DNA of 64,000 nucleotides, taken from positions 126,001-190,000 of the IMG/VR virus record IMGVR_UViG_3300025096_000001. The stretch is one strand, 5' to 3'. This DNA is from a virus. Below, one piece after another: positions 49,868 through 57,182 of the stretch; positions within the stretch are counted from its first letter, which is position 1; each line of letters begins with the position of its first letter. The translations under genes were made by a program, and so were the position numbers. The notes beneath the pieces are model-generated. The model saw only the letters and a program-made list of their open reading frames with translations, was not told the DNA's origin and searched no databases.

Positions 49868-49888
49868 GTGAGGGGAAAATCCCCCCAC
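49868..49888 (-). terminator. Hairpin after sheath gene
   Basis: GTGGGGGG-ATTTT-CCCCTCAC on the minus strand folds into an 8-bp stem with one G-T pair, just after the sheath stop. No T tract follows, so termination may be partial. Confidence 0.6.
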
Positions 49889-49893
49889 TTATC

Positions 49894-52800
49894 TTAGTCA
49901 TCGAATGATGCGCCGGTTGATGCAATCACGAAGTCAATCGCGATGTACTCGATAGCTCTTGCAGGCTTAATCATGATCTTGGCATACAAGATGTTCTGAT
50001 CGATCAGGTCTGGGGTTGTTGTACTTTCATCGAGAATCAGTTTGTAATCAGTGATACCAAACTGAACCTTGACGTTAGCAAGGAATGGTTCAATGAGAGA
50101 CTTAAATCTGTTCCAAGTTGCTTGGACATTTTGCTCAAAAAGAACCTGAGTCGACAGAATAGAGATCTGCTTCTTCATGTAGATAACCAATCTGCGGACA
50201 TTAATTCTGTCAAGTGCTGATTGGCGTTCTTGGAGGGTTTTCTGACCAAACACCACGATTCCGCTAGACGGGAAAGAGGCGATTGGATTAATACGGGACT
50301 CGTAAAGAGTGTCACGTTCCTTAGATGTGAGTCTCTCGGTAATTCCAGTAACTGGGATACCCGCAGCGCCATCGGAAAGTCCGCCGCGGTTAAACCCTGC
50401 TGGAGCAAACCAAACATCGGACTTGGCTTGCGAACTAGCAAGGACACCCATCATAGCGACAGATGGCGGAATCCACAGAAGTTGACCGGATGTTTGGTCT
50501 CTCGTCTGGACCCATGGGTAGAATGTACAACCATAGCTCGAATCGAGTCGGCGATCTCTAAGTGCTTCGGCAGCTGCATTTGGGGTCGTTCCAATTCTAT
50601 CTTTCTTGCTGCTGTTGTAAGCTTCGGAGGCTGGTATATAAACATTAGCTAAGTCGATAAGAGCCATTGCGTCAGCGCGGTTTTCACACACGTCAATCAT
50701 ATGAGTTGTAAGAGCGTCAACAGTGAGGCCCGGAGAAACAAGCATGTTCATATCGAGAGATTCTGGATCAGCAACCGAGTCTATAGCTTGTCTATAGGTG
50801 TTATATGTATAACTGTTGAGTTCAGTTGCGCTAGTACCGATGCCGGCATTGTAAAGCGGATCTGGGTAGTGTATATCCCATCCATCGAATCCACCCCAGA
50901 ATGGTGCAGTAAATCTGTCATACCCTGCATCAAGTAGAGTCTTATAGTTTTGGCCGGATTTTCCGGTAACACTATATTCATCATTTCTTGAGCCGGATGC
51001 ATAGAAGTATCCACCGTCAGAACTATGTTCGGCGACGTCATCCAAAGTGAAGATATAACCAAAGGGATCTACACCATTGATACTCGCGCCGTTTGTTGGA
51101 TCATCAGGGAAACTAGAATACATAAGTCTGTGGAAGTCTCGTAAACTCTGTTCTGGGCGTGTTGCGGAGGCTTCTCTAGTTGATGCCATTCCGAAATATG
51201 CATTTGTTGGATCAGCAAGGCCGCCATCAGATGCAGAGTGCCGTAAGCGAACAGTCGGGAACGCCATCGTTCCGTAAACTTCTGGATTATCGGTTGCAAG
51301 CACCAAGCTGCCTGTTAGGGCGTTCGTGCCGTGGCGGTCTGAAAGAACAGAACCGGAGAACAGTCCATTGTTTCCTTGGATATACGTTGTTAAGTCCGAG
51401 GACATAACACCGATCGTTGATTGTGGACCAGCACCCTTAAGATCTTTGAATTTGGGAGGTGAATAGTATCCGAACGGTAGAAGTAGTGGGTCTGTACCGC
51501 CCGCTTCTACAGTTGAATCCATTGCCACATAAATAAATTTCGACTTGTTGTCGTATTCACCATAAGTTTTAAGCATGCGATTGGTAGAATCCCACTCAAC
51601 ATATTTGTCGCCAATTCTTCTTGCGACAAAGTTAGGTGAAGTTGGGTCAAGTGTAAGATTGTCGTATCGTTCAACAACTTGAACCTTGTTATCAGTGTCA
51701 CCCAACATGCGTAAAACAAGCGAGAAAGTTCCATAATCTGTTGTCGTGGTGTTAGATTGGCGAATTTTCTCGATAGAGACTTTGAGGTTTTCGGATAGCC
51801 ATTGGCCATGGCCGCGGCCCTTAAGTCTGAAAAGCTTTTGTGCTGAATCTGGTGTATATGTACTTGCGGCGCCCAAATCCTGACCAACGAACCAACCAGC
51901 GACTGCCTCGCGTGAGGACTGCTGCTGAAGGTTTGCGGGACCCTGATTACGTGAAGAACCGCTAGCAATCGGAAGAATAACACCGAAGGCCTTAGCGCCT
52001 ACAAGGTTAGCACCACCACCGACAAAAGTGTCAGCGGCTGCTCCACCGGTAAATACACCGTCAGAAGCTGCGGCTGCAGCACCAACAGTTACATTATCCA
52101 AATTAGAAGTTATTGTTGTGTTTCCTGCTACACCAGCAGTATCTTGAGTTATTGTAACGTTAAAAACTCCCGTGCTAGGTTCAGTTACTGCTGATACTGT
52201 CACCAAGTCTTTTATTGTGCTAAGTTCAATTGCAGCTTTAAAGTGATCTGCGCCATTATAGGATCCTAGACGTCCGAATTGTGTAGCAGTTTCTTCTGCG
52301 GCGCTGGCGCATGTAAGTGTTGCGCTTGTTCCGTTAGTTGCAAGGATGGTTATCGCCTTAGCTGCAGTAGGTGCATTAGTAAAACTAATCACAACAGAGG
52401 CGGCGGTAGTGGACTTACTGACCGGGGCAGATCTAAGTGTCTGCTCGAATGTTTCTCCAAGCCAATAATTTCTGGCAGAGGTTGATGGGTAGAATGCGCC
52501 AGCATCTGTTGTTAACTGCGGATTGGTGTTGAGGGTCTTGCGAATGAAGTTCTCTTTTGAATCATCGAAAGAAACACTGTTTTTCTCGATACCATAAAGT
52601 GAGCTTGAGACAGTGATTGTCCAATCATAGGTAGAGGAATCGTTAGCAATAAGTTTTCCTACGCCCTCGCCCTTTTGCTGAGCGACGGTTGTACCGTAAT
52701 ACATTGTACCGGAGAGCATAACCGAGCCTGAATTTTCAACATAAAACACGGCTGCAAGCGAGCCAGTGCCGGCTTGACCTGCAAGAGCATCATTTGATGA

Positions 52801-53247
52801 AGATGGGAAAATCCATAATCCATAGGCTCCGCCTTGCTCATTTGCGTTCTTTCTCTTATCAGCAGCGCCAGACATTGGCTCATCACCAGTCTTCCAGCCG
52901 GCATATCCTGAAGTGGCAGCAGTGTTCTGCTGACCGAGAAGTCGGATGAAAGTTAGCGGTGCAACATTTGCGTTTAAGAATGCCTTGGCCGCGTACGTAC
53001 TGTACATTGGCGATTGCTTATTCCCATATCTGGAGATATCTCCTCCGCCGTTACCCGGTACTGTTTCACCGAACATCTCCACAAATTGTGAATACGACTC
53101 TACTTTTACAGGAGTCATCGCGAGACCGCGAGTGGACCGGCCGATTACGACAGGACCGATTGCATCTGCTGACTTTGGAATGAACGAATTATCAATTTCA
53201 TTGATAAACACACCCGGAGATACAAATTTAAAACTTTTTACTGACAT
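49894..53247 (-). CDS. Tail sheath protein, extra large
   Basis: This 1117-aa protein has the conserved sheath N-terminus SPGVFINEIDNSFIPKSADA, then GPVVIGRSTRGLA. The C-terminal domain reads YPWVQTRDQTSGQLLWIPPS, GIPVTGITERLTSKERDTLY, GIVVFGQKTLQERQSALDRI and NVRRLVIYMKKQI. The C-terminal catalytic-like fold is that of contractile sheaths. T4 gp18 has 659 residues, so roughly 450 residues are inserted in the middle. These include Gly/Ala/Thr-rich Ig-like stretches (SAVTEPSTGVFNVTITQDTA region). The insert probably projects outward. The gene has an ACTATTTA octamer 53 nt upstream. Confidence 0.92.
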   Translation of the reverse strand: MSVKSFKFVSPGVFINEIDNSFIPKSADAIGPVVIGRSTRGLAMTPVKVESYSQFVEMFGETVPGNGGGDISRYGNKQSPMYSTYAAKAFLNANVAPLTFIRLLGQQNTAATSGYAGWKTGDEPMSGAADKRKNANEQGGAYGLWIFPSSSNDALAGQAGTGSLAAVFYVENSGSVMLSGTMYYGTTVAQQKGEGVGKLIANDSSTYDWTITVSSSLYGIEKNSVSFDDSKENFIRKTLNTNPQLTTDAGAFYPSTSARNYWLGETFEQTLRSAPVSKSTTAASVVISFTNAPTAAKAITILATNGTSATLTCASAAEETATQFGRLGSYNGADHFKAAIELSTIKDLVTVSAVTEPSTGVFNVTITQDTAGVAGNTTITSNLDNVTVGAAAAASDGVFTGGAAADTFVGGGANLVGAKAFGVILPIASGSSRNQGPANLQQQSSREAVAGWFVGQDLGAASTYTPDSAQKLFRLKGRGHGQWLSENLKVSIEKIRQSNTTTTDYGTFSLVLRMLGDTDNKVQVVERYDNLTLDPTSPNFVARRIGDKYVEWDSTNRMLKTYGEYDNKSKFIYVAMDSTVEAGGTDPLLLPFGYYSPPKFKDLKGAGPQSTIGVMSSDLTTYIQGNNGLFSGSVLSDRHGTNALTGSLVLATDNPEVYGTMAFPTVRLRHSASDGGLADPTNAYFGMASTREASATRPEQSLRDFHRLMYSSFPDDPTNGASINGVDPFGYIFTLDDVAEHSSDGGYFYASGSRNDEYSVTGKSGQNYKTLLDAGYDRFTAPFWGGFDGWDIHYPDPLYNAGIGTSATELNSYTYNTYRQAIDSVADPESLDMNMLVSPGLTVDALTTHMIDVCENRADAMALIDLANVYIPASEAYNSSKKDRIGTTPNAAAEALRDRRLDSSYGCTFYPWVQTRDQTSGQLLWIPPSVAMMGVLASSQAKSDVWFAPAGFNRGGLSDGAAGIPVTGITERLTSKERDTLYESRINPIASFPSSGIVVFGQKTLQERQSALDRINVRRLVIYMKKQISILSTQVLFEQNVQATWNRFKSLIEPFLANVKVQFGITDYKLILDESTTTPDLIDQNILYAKIMIKPARAIEYIAIDFVIASTGASFDD

Positions 53248-53299
53248 GTGAATTGCCCCTCTTTATAAAAACTTGGTAATTGATGCCTCAATCATAATT

Positions 53300-53307
53300 T
53301 AAATAGT
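53300..53307 (-). promoter_or_regulatory. ACTATTTA octamer before sheath gene
   Basis: The minus strand reads ATACTATTTAAATTATG, 53 nt before the sheath start and downstream of the terminator-like hairpin at 53342-53360. Confidence 0.7.
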
Positions 53308-53341
53308 ATTTTGCTTTTCTAAAGGATAGACTACTTTTAAT

Positions 53342-53360
53342 AAAAAGAACTTTTCAGTTC
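53342..53360 (-). terminator. Terminator-like hairpin after gp15-like gene
   Basis: GAACT-GAAA-AGTTC followed by TTTTTA on the minus strand, beginning 5 nt after the stop codon at 53366. The stem is short, so strength is uncertain. Confidence 0.6.
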
Positions 53361-53365
53361 CTGAA

Positions 53366-54241
53366 CTAGTCTTCGAAGATTGTTGTTAAGCCTGACGGCG
53401 CTTCTGTTTCCCTTGGAAACTGATATTCTACGACGTTTTCATCAATTCTGGCAATCGGTCGATCTTGGTTCTCACCATCACCAACAAGATACCCCAACAC
53501 ATTAATTGTTATTTCTGTTGAATATAATCTCGAATCTTCGCCCATTGAAGCCGCATTATTGGTCTGATTAAAGCTGGATTGTATAAAACCTTCGTAAATG
53601 TGACCTTTTCTCTTCATGGTGAAGGCGTTTATTTGACCGGTTCTTGTAATAAACGGAGTAGTCAATTCATTAATCTGTTGTTGGTATTGAGTTTTGATAG
53701 ATACCTTGTACTCTACATCTACGTAAATAGGGATAGGTATGGAGACAGTCTGTATTACAATCTTTTTGTTAGTTCTTTTGGTATATCTTTGGCGAGACGC
53801 GGAAGTGTTGGTTCTGGTGCCATCAGTTACGGCGAAGTTTCTGGTCTTATCTGGGACTATTCTTTTAGCTATAACGAGTCGACCGGGTCGACCATTTTTC
53901 TTGTCGGAGTATAAGTGCGCCTGAAAAGATCCTTTTTTAGCCGGATCTTTAGATATGCTTGTTCTCTCTATACTGATTAAAGGCAGTTTTAAGGCGCCAG
54001 CATCGTCGCGGAGTTCTTTATCGTTCTTTACTTGATACGCTCTCTCTGGTGCTTGCCATAAAACAGGTACCTCTCTGAATCCTTCGTTGGTTGTTGTACT
54101 TAACGACAGATCTTCCTTAAGCCATGACACGATTGCATAATCAATATCCTCAATTGTGGACGACAGCATTCCCACCTCTTTCAAGGTAAGCTTGCCTTTG
54201 CCTTCCGGCAACATTGCAAAATCAAAGTTATCAGGTAGCAT
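53366..54241 (-). CDS. Tail completion / sheath terminator protein (gp15-like)
   Basis: The start at ATG 54241 overlaps the end of the gp14-like gene, giving 291 aa. REVPVLWQAPERAYQVKNDK, then LKLPLISIERTSISKDPAKK, and IPIPIYVDVEYKVSIKTQYQ form a pattern seen in T4-like tail terminator proteins. The order after gp13- and gp14-like genes and before the sheath matches T4 gp13-gp14-gp15-gp18. It probably caps the tail tube and stabilises the sheath end. Confidence 0.7.
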   Translation of the reverse strand: MLPDNFDFAMLPEGKGKLTLKEVGMLSSTIEDIDYAIVSWLKEDLSLSTTTNEGFREVPVLWQAPERAYQVKNDKELRDDAGALKLPLISIERTSISKDPAKKGSFQAHLYSDKKNGRPGRLVIAKRIVPDKTRNFAVTDGTRTNTSASRQRYTKRTNKKIVIQTVSIPIPIYVDVEYKVSIKTQYQQQINELTTPFITRTGQINAFTMKRKGHIYEGFIQSSFNQTNNAASMGEDSRLYSTEITINVLGYLVGDGENQDRPIARIDENVVEYQFPRETEAPSGLTTIFED

Positions 54242-54719
54242 CAAAAAGTCCCTTTCTTGCTCTGCGGCATCTTGCCGTCAACTCAAAATCATAATCAACC
54301 TGACCAAAGAGCTTTTTCTCCTCGGAAAGTTTAACGATCTCGTAATAATATGAACCATATAAAACAAAGTCGCCCTCTCTTACATAGAGGTCCTGATCTT
54401 CTTCAAGCCTTCTGTTATGAAAATGTATATTAATCTCCCAAGTTTTATCAATTCCGGCCCCATCCATATAGTCTGTTGAAAAGTCAGTATATTCGACAAG
54501 TGCGTAGACTCTGATTGGTGGCAGAAACGTTTTTTCAATAGCCTCGCCATATAGATCGTGAAACTGGGTGTTCTCCATATCTATTGGGTAATATAATATT
54601 TGTTGCCCGATGACCTTTTCAATAAGTTCATCATTGACTTGTTTTACTAAATCTCGCTCTTTTTTACCAAGAAAAAGCGGTGGTGGGGGCGCATCAGGTT
54701 GTTTCCAGTCATCAGCCAT
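54231..54719 (-). CDS. Neck protein (gp14-like)
   Basis: This 162-aa protein reads LGKKERDLVKQVNDELIEKV, IGQQILYYPIDMENTQFHDL, YGEAIEKTF and VYALVEYTDFSTDY. The HDLYGEAxEK element is characteristic of T4 gp14-type neck proteins. A final strand region (FVLYGSYYYEIVKLSEEKKL) resembles head-closure folds. It joins head and tail. It is placed 7 nt after the gp13-like gene. Confidence 0.75.
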   Translation of the reverse strand: MADDWKQPDAPPPPLFLGKKERDLVKQVNDELIEKVIGQQILYYPIDMENTQFHDLYGEAIEKTFLPPIRVYALVEYTDFSTDYMDGAGIDKTWEINIHFHNRRLEEDQDLYVREGDFVLYGSYYYEIVKLSEEKKLFGQVDYDFELTARCRRARKGLFDAT

Positions 54720-54726
54720 AGTTTAA

Positions 54727-55995
54727 CTATCCTACAAAAATTGGGAGCGGAGTAACCTTCAAGACATTAGAGGCCGCATCAGTAATTTCTTGATCAGATT
54801 TCGCCAGAGCGGTGTACTCCATCTCTTTGATCATTTCAACAAGCTTATCTTTAAGCTGAGTTTGTTCTTCTTTAGCTTGCGATAGAAGTTCTGAGTGATT
54901 TAGCGTTACGCTCTCGCCAGGAATTGGCATTGTAGTAAACTTACCGCGAATTTGTCCCAACATTTCTTTGCAAAGAGCCAAGGAGTATTTTCTAATCCAC
55001 TGCTTACCCATAGAGTTGATGTTCTCATAAGGAAGATTGTCAAACGGTACTGTGTTGACGTTATTAATTCCCTTGACACCCACATCATAAGAGCCTGTTT
55101 CAAACGGCGCTGGATCTACATAAAATTTAACCCATATGCGATCGCTTGATTCGTACCCCCAGTAACTAGGTGTTGGGAATAGCCTCAATCTGCCATCAAT
55201 AAGTTCATAAGAATAGTGAGATGTTCTGGTATATATGGAATCCTCATACATTATAGCCTGCATTTTGTTTTGCCACGTTGGGATAACTTCGAATGTCGCA
55301 TCATCTGCAAACTGGCCGTATGTTGACATATTTCCCACTACACCTACGCCGCCATAGTACCCATAGAAGCGCCACATTGCCCGTGGCGAGCGATAAAAAA
55401 CTTTTGTTACCAAAGCGCGCTTGTCACCAATTTTCCCAGCGTAATCGACAGGCCGGCCATTGTCATCAACGCCTGATAATGAGGCAGACTGGATGATCCC
55501 TTGTAGATCGTAATCTTGCTGATTCTCTTTCGGACTGAAAGATGCGGAATACTGTGGTACATTTCCGCCAAATCCGCCGGCTGCTGCCGCGGCGTCACCT
55601 ACACGGCGTGAATACCCAAGAGTAAAGCGCGGATATCTTAGACTGGCGCTAACTGGACCACTCGTTAGTGCTCCCTTGTGATCAAATGTTCCTGTCGCCT
55701 CTCCAAGAACAGTCGAAAGGATATTTTTCGCTTGATGTAAATTAATTATATAAGAATATTCTAAAACCGCCTCTTCATATGAGGCGTATACATTTGATGG
55801 AGTAAGTTCAATGTCAACGACATCGCCTCCAAGTTTCTTAAAGACATAAGCGACTTGAGAGGAGGCACCACTAATAAATTGTGTTGATTCTGTGTATGCA
55901 CCAATTGGTAATGCGGTAGTTACTTGGCTTGTGCTTCCAGTGGAAGTGAGTATAATTGCGCTGGTTGTGGACTTTGGCGATAGATTGGTTGGCAT
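54727..55995 (-). CDS. Neck/connector protein (gp13-like)
   Basis: In this 422-aa protein residues 60-90 (DIELTPSNVYASYEEAVLEY) and the helical C-terminus (WIRKYSLALCKEMLGQIRGK, then LNHSELLSQAKEEQTQLKDK) match connector or neck proteins of marine T4-like phages. Inserted Gly/Ala-rich beta regions lie between. It closes the portal vertex after packaging. An ACTATTTA octamer 21 nt before the start and a terminator before that mark it as the head of a new transcript. Confidence 0.75.
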   Translation of the reverse strand: MPTNLSPKSTTSAIILTSTGSTSQVTTALPIGAYTESTQFISGASSQVAYVFKKLGGDVVDIELTPSNVYASYEEAVLEYSYIINLHQAKNILSTVLGEATGTFDHKGALTSGPVSASLRYPRFTLGYSRRVGDAAAAAGGFGGNVPQYSASFSPKENQQDYDLQGIIQSASLSGVDDNGRPVDYAGKIGDKRALVTKVFYRSPRAMWRFYGYYGGVGVVGNMSTYGQFADDATFEVIPTWQNKMQAIMYEDSIYTRTSHYSYELIDGRLRLFPTPSYWGYESSDRIWVKFYVDPAPFETGSYDVGVKGINNVNTVPFDNLPYENINSMGKQWIRKYSLALCKEMLGQIRGKFTTMPIPGESVTLNHSELLSQAKEEQTQLKDKLVEMIKEMEYTALAKSDQEITDAASNVLKVTPLPIFVG

Positions 55996-56015
55996 GCATA
56001 TATTCTCCTACTCTT

Positions 56016-56023
56016 TAAATAGT
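56016..56023 (-). promoter_or_regulatory. ACTATTTA octamer before neck gene cluster
   Basis: The minus strand reads TCACTATTTAAAGAG, 21 nt before the gp13-like start, 13 nt after the T tract of the terminator at 56036-56059. Confidence 0.75.
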
Positions 56024-56035
56024 GATCTCATAAAC

Positions 56036-56059
56036 AAAACCCCCTGCGAATACAGGAGG
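56036..56059 (-). terminator. Intrinsic terminator after small basic gene
   Basis: CCTCCTG-TATTCG-CAGGGGG followed by TTTTGTTT on the minus strand. It is followed at once by an ACTATTTA octamer, giving a terminator-promoter junction. Confidence 0.8.
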
Positions 56060-56093
56060 CATGTTAATATCAAATATAATTTATTAGTAAATC

Positions 56094-56249
56094 TTAATCT
56101 TTCTTTGATTTTGGTGTTGTTTTGGCAGCATCTTTTTTGGCTGTCTCCTTTTTGGGAGTCGCGGCTGGCGCCTTTTTCGGTGCCGGCTTTGATTTTGCCT
56201 TAGCAGCTGCTGCTTCTTTTTCTAATTCTGGTTTTGTGGTCCAGCGCAT
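56094..56249 (-). CDS. Small Lys/Ala-rich basic protein (51 aa)
   Basis: The start at ATG 56249 has AAAAGGAG upstream. After MRWTTKPELEKEAAAAKAKS the protein is Lys/Ala/Pro/Thr rich, with repeats of the KKxAxxTPK type, recalling H1-tail-like sequences. It is flanked by terminators on both sides and has its own ACTATTTA octamer, so it is probably made late and strongly. It could bind packaged DNA or cement the head, but this is inference. Confidence 0.65.
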   Translation of the reverse strand: MRWTTKPELEKEAAAAKAKSKPAPKKAPAATPKKETAKKDAAKTTPKSKKD

Positions 56250-56273
56250 AGTAAATTCTCCTTTTGTTGTAAT

Positions 56274-56281
56274 TAAATAGT
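56274..56281 (-). promoter_or_regulatory. ACTATTTA octamer before small basic gene
   Basis: The minus strand reads AAACTATTTAATTAC, 25 nt before the ATG at 56249 and 11 nt after the 12-bp hairpin at 56293-56318. Confidence 0.75.
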
Positions 56282-56292
56282 TTAGAAATAAC

Positions 56293-56318
56293 AAAGTCCA
56301 CCAAAATTGGTGGACTTT
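56293..56318 (-). terminator. Strong 12-bp hairpin terminator after head protein gene
   Basis: AAAGTCCACCAA and TTGGTGGACTTT are perfect 12-nt arms around a 2-nt centre. TTATTT follows on the minus strand. As a near-perfect palindrome it may work in both directions. Confidence 0.75.
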
Positions 56319-56341
56319 GAGCATTTAATTTATGCTTTATA

Positions 56342-56911
56342 TTAGTCAACAGAAATATCTGCAGTCTTCATTCCGACAAGGCGAACAACTAACTGTCCAG
56401 CATTAAGGGTAGTATCAGCGTTATTATCGCCAGTGATGAATATGTACTTACCATCAGTTGTTGCCGAATTAACAACACCAGCGCCGACTCTCTTGGCACT
56501 AGTAGCGAACCCAGCATTAACATCTGCTCTGTTAGTAAGAGCAACATCAATTGCAGCTTCGCTATCACCAATAGCAAGACTACAAGCAGTAACAGTTGTG
56601 AGTGCTTCCATAATGTATGTTTCAGTCGATTGCAGTACGCCATGTACATCATCTTCCCATAACATCAGATGCGCAGAGGCAGTTGAGCTATGAGTCCCAA
56701 TTGGGCGGTCAACAGTGGATGACCTAATATCGGTTTCTGATGTTCCAAGATCAAGAACAATCTCGGTGATAAGAAAAACACCGTCTTTAATTATTCTGTG
56801 ACTTTTAACTGCTCCAGAGATACCAGCGCCAGCTTGGTATGCTGTATCTGTACCAGTCGAACCGTGTCTAAGTAGAGCATTTAATCTTTGTGCTCCTATT
56901 CTTTTTCCCAT
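56342..56911 (-). CDS. Virion head protein, possible decoration protein
   Basis: This 189-aa protein reads MGKRIGAQRLNALLRHGSTG, then SHRIIKDGVFLITEIVLDLG and a beta-rich Ala/Thr-rich rest (NAGQLVVRLVGMKTADISVD). The MGxRxxxxRLxxLLxxG start, with an I-x-T-E-I-x-x-D-L-G strand, is familiar from small marine phage structural proteins. Position right after the capsid gene suggests a head decoration or vertex protein. A candidate structured RNA forms its 5' leader. Confidence 0.6.
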   Translation of the reverse strand: MGKRIGAQRLNALLRHGSTGTDTAYQAGAGISGAVKSHRIIKDGVFLITEIVLDLGTSETDIRSSTVDRPIGTHSSTASAHLMLWEDDVHGVLQSTETYIMEALTTVTACSLAIGDSEAAIDVALTNRADVNAGFATSAKRVGAGVVNSATTDGKYIFITGDNNADTTLNAGQLVVRLVGMKTADISVD

Positions 56912-56945
56912 AATAATTTCTCCTTTTTATTTTATTATTATTGCA

Positions 56946-57041
56946 ATAACTTGTCCTACCCAATGATTCTGTTCCAGCCACCTCGGAACAGGATCTTTCT
57001 GTGGGCAGTGGCCTCGCCCAAAGGAGAATATTTCAAGTTAT
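56946..57041 (-). ncRNA. Candidate three-way-junction RNA with complementary loops
   Basis: On the minus strand the outer stem pairs ATAACTTG (57041-57034) with CAAGTTAT (56953-56946), 8 bp, and TCCT with AGGA continues it after an 8-nt bulge. Inside are two hairpins. P2 is TGGGC/GCCCA with loop GAGGCCACT (57007-57015). P3 is CTGTTCC/GGAACAG, extended by GAT/ATC across one mismatch, with loop GAGGTGGCT (56976-56984). GCCAC in the first loop is complementary to GTGGC in the second, so a kissing interaction is possible. It lies between the capsid gene terminator and the next head gene and begins at about the start site expected from the octamer at 57044. No known riboswitch consensus was recognised. 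Confidence 0.55.
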
Positions 57042-57043
57042 AG

Positions 57044-57051
57044 TAAATAGT
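57044..57051 (-). promoter_or_regulatory. ACTATTTA octamer before structured leader
   Basis: The minus strand reads TAACTATTTACTATAAC. It follows the capsid gene terminator and directly precedes the outer stem of the candidate RNA. The next gene starts 133 nt downstream. Confidence 0.65.
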
Positions 57052-57124
57052 TAGTAAAACCGTAAAAACGAAAATCTGAAAAAACTTGCCGGGGAAAATT
57101 TTAACGATATACATCCAAAAATAC

Positions 57125-57151
57125 AAAAACCTCCCTGAATAAACAGGGAGG
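57125..57151 (-). terminator. Intrinsic terminator after major capsid gene
   Basis: CCTCCCTG-TTTATT-CAGGGAGG followed by TTTTT on the minus strand, 31 nt after the capsid stop codon. This is a classic strong terminator. Confidence 0.9.
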
Positions 57152-57182
57152 TCATGTATAGTGCAAAGGTTATAAAGCTATT

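Noticed and set aside
57003-57109. Minus-strand frame overlapping the candidate RNA, starting ATG near 57110 and reading MYIVKIFPGKFFQIF, about 50 codons
   Set aside because: No well-placed ribosome binding site, and the 3' part is fully occupied by the stem-loops. The paired structure explains the bases better. It remains the main alternative to the RNA interpretation.
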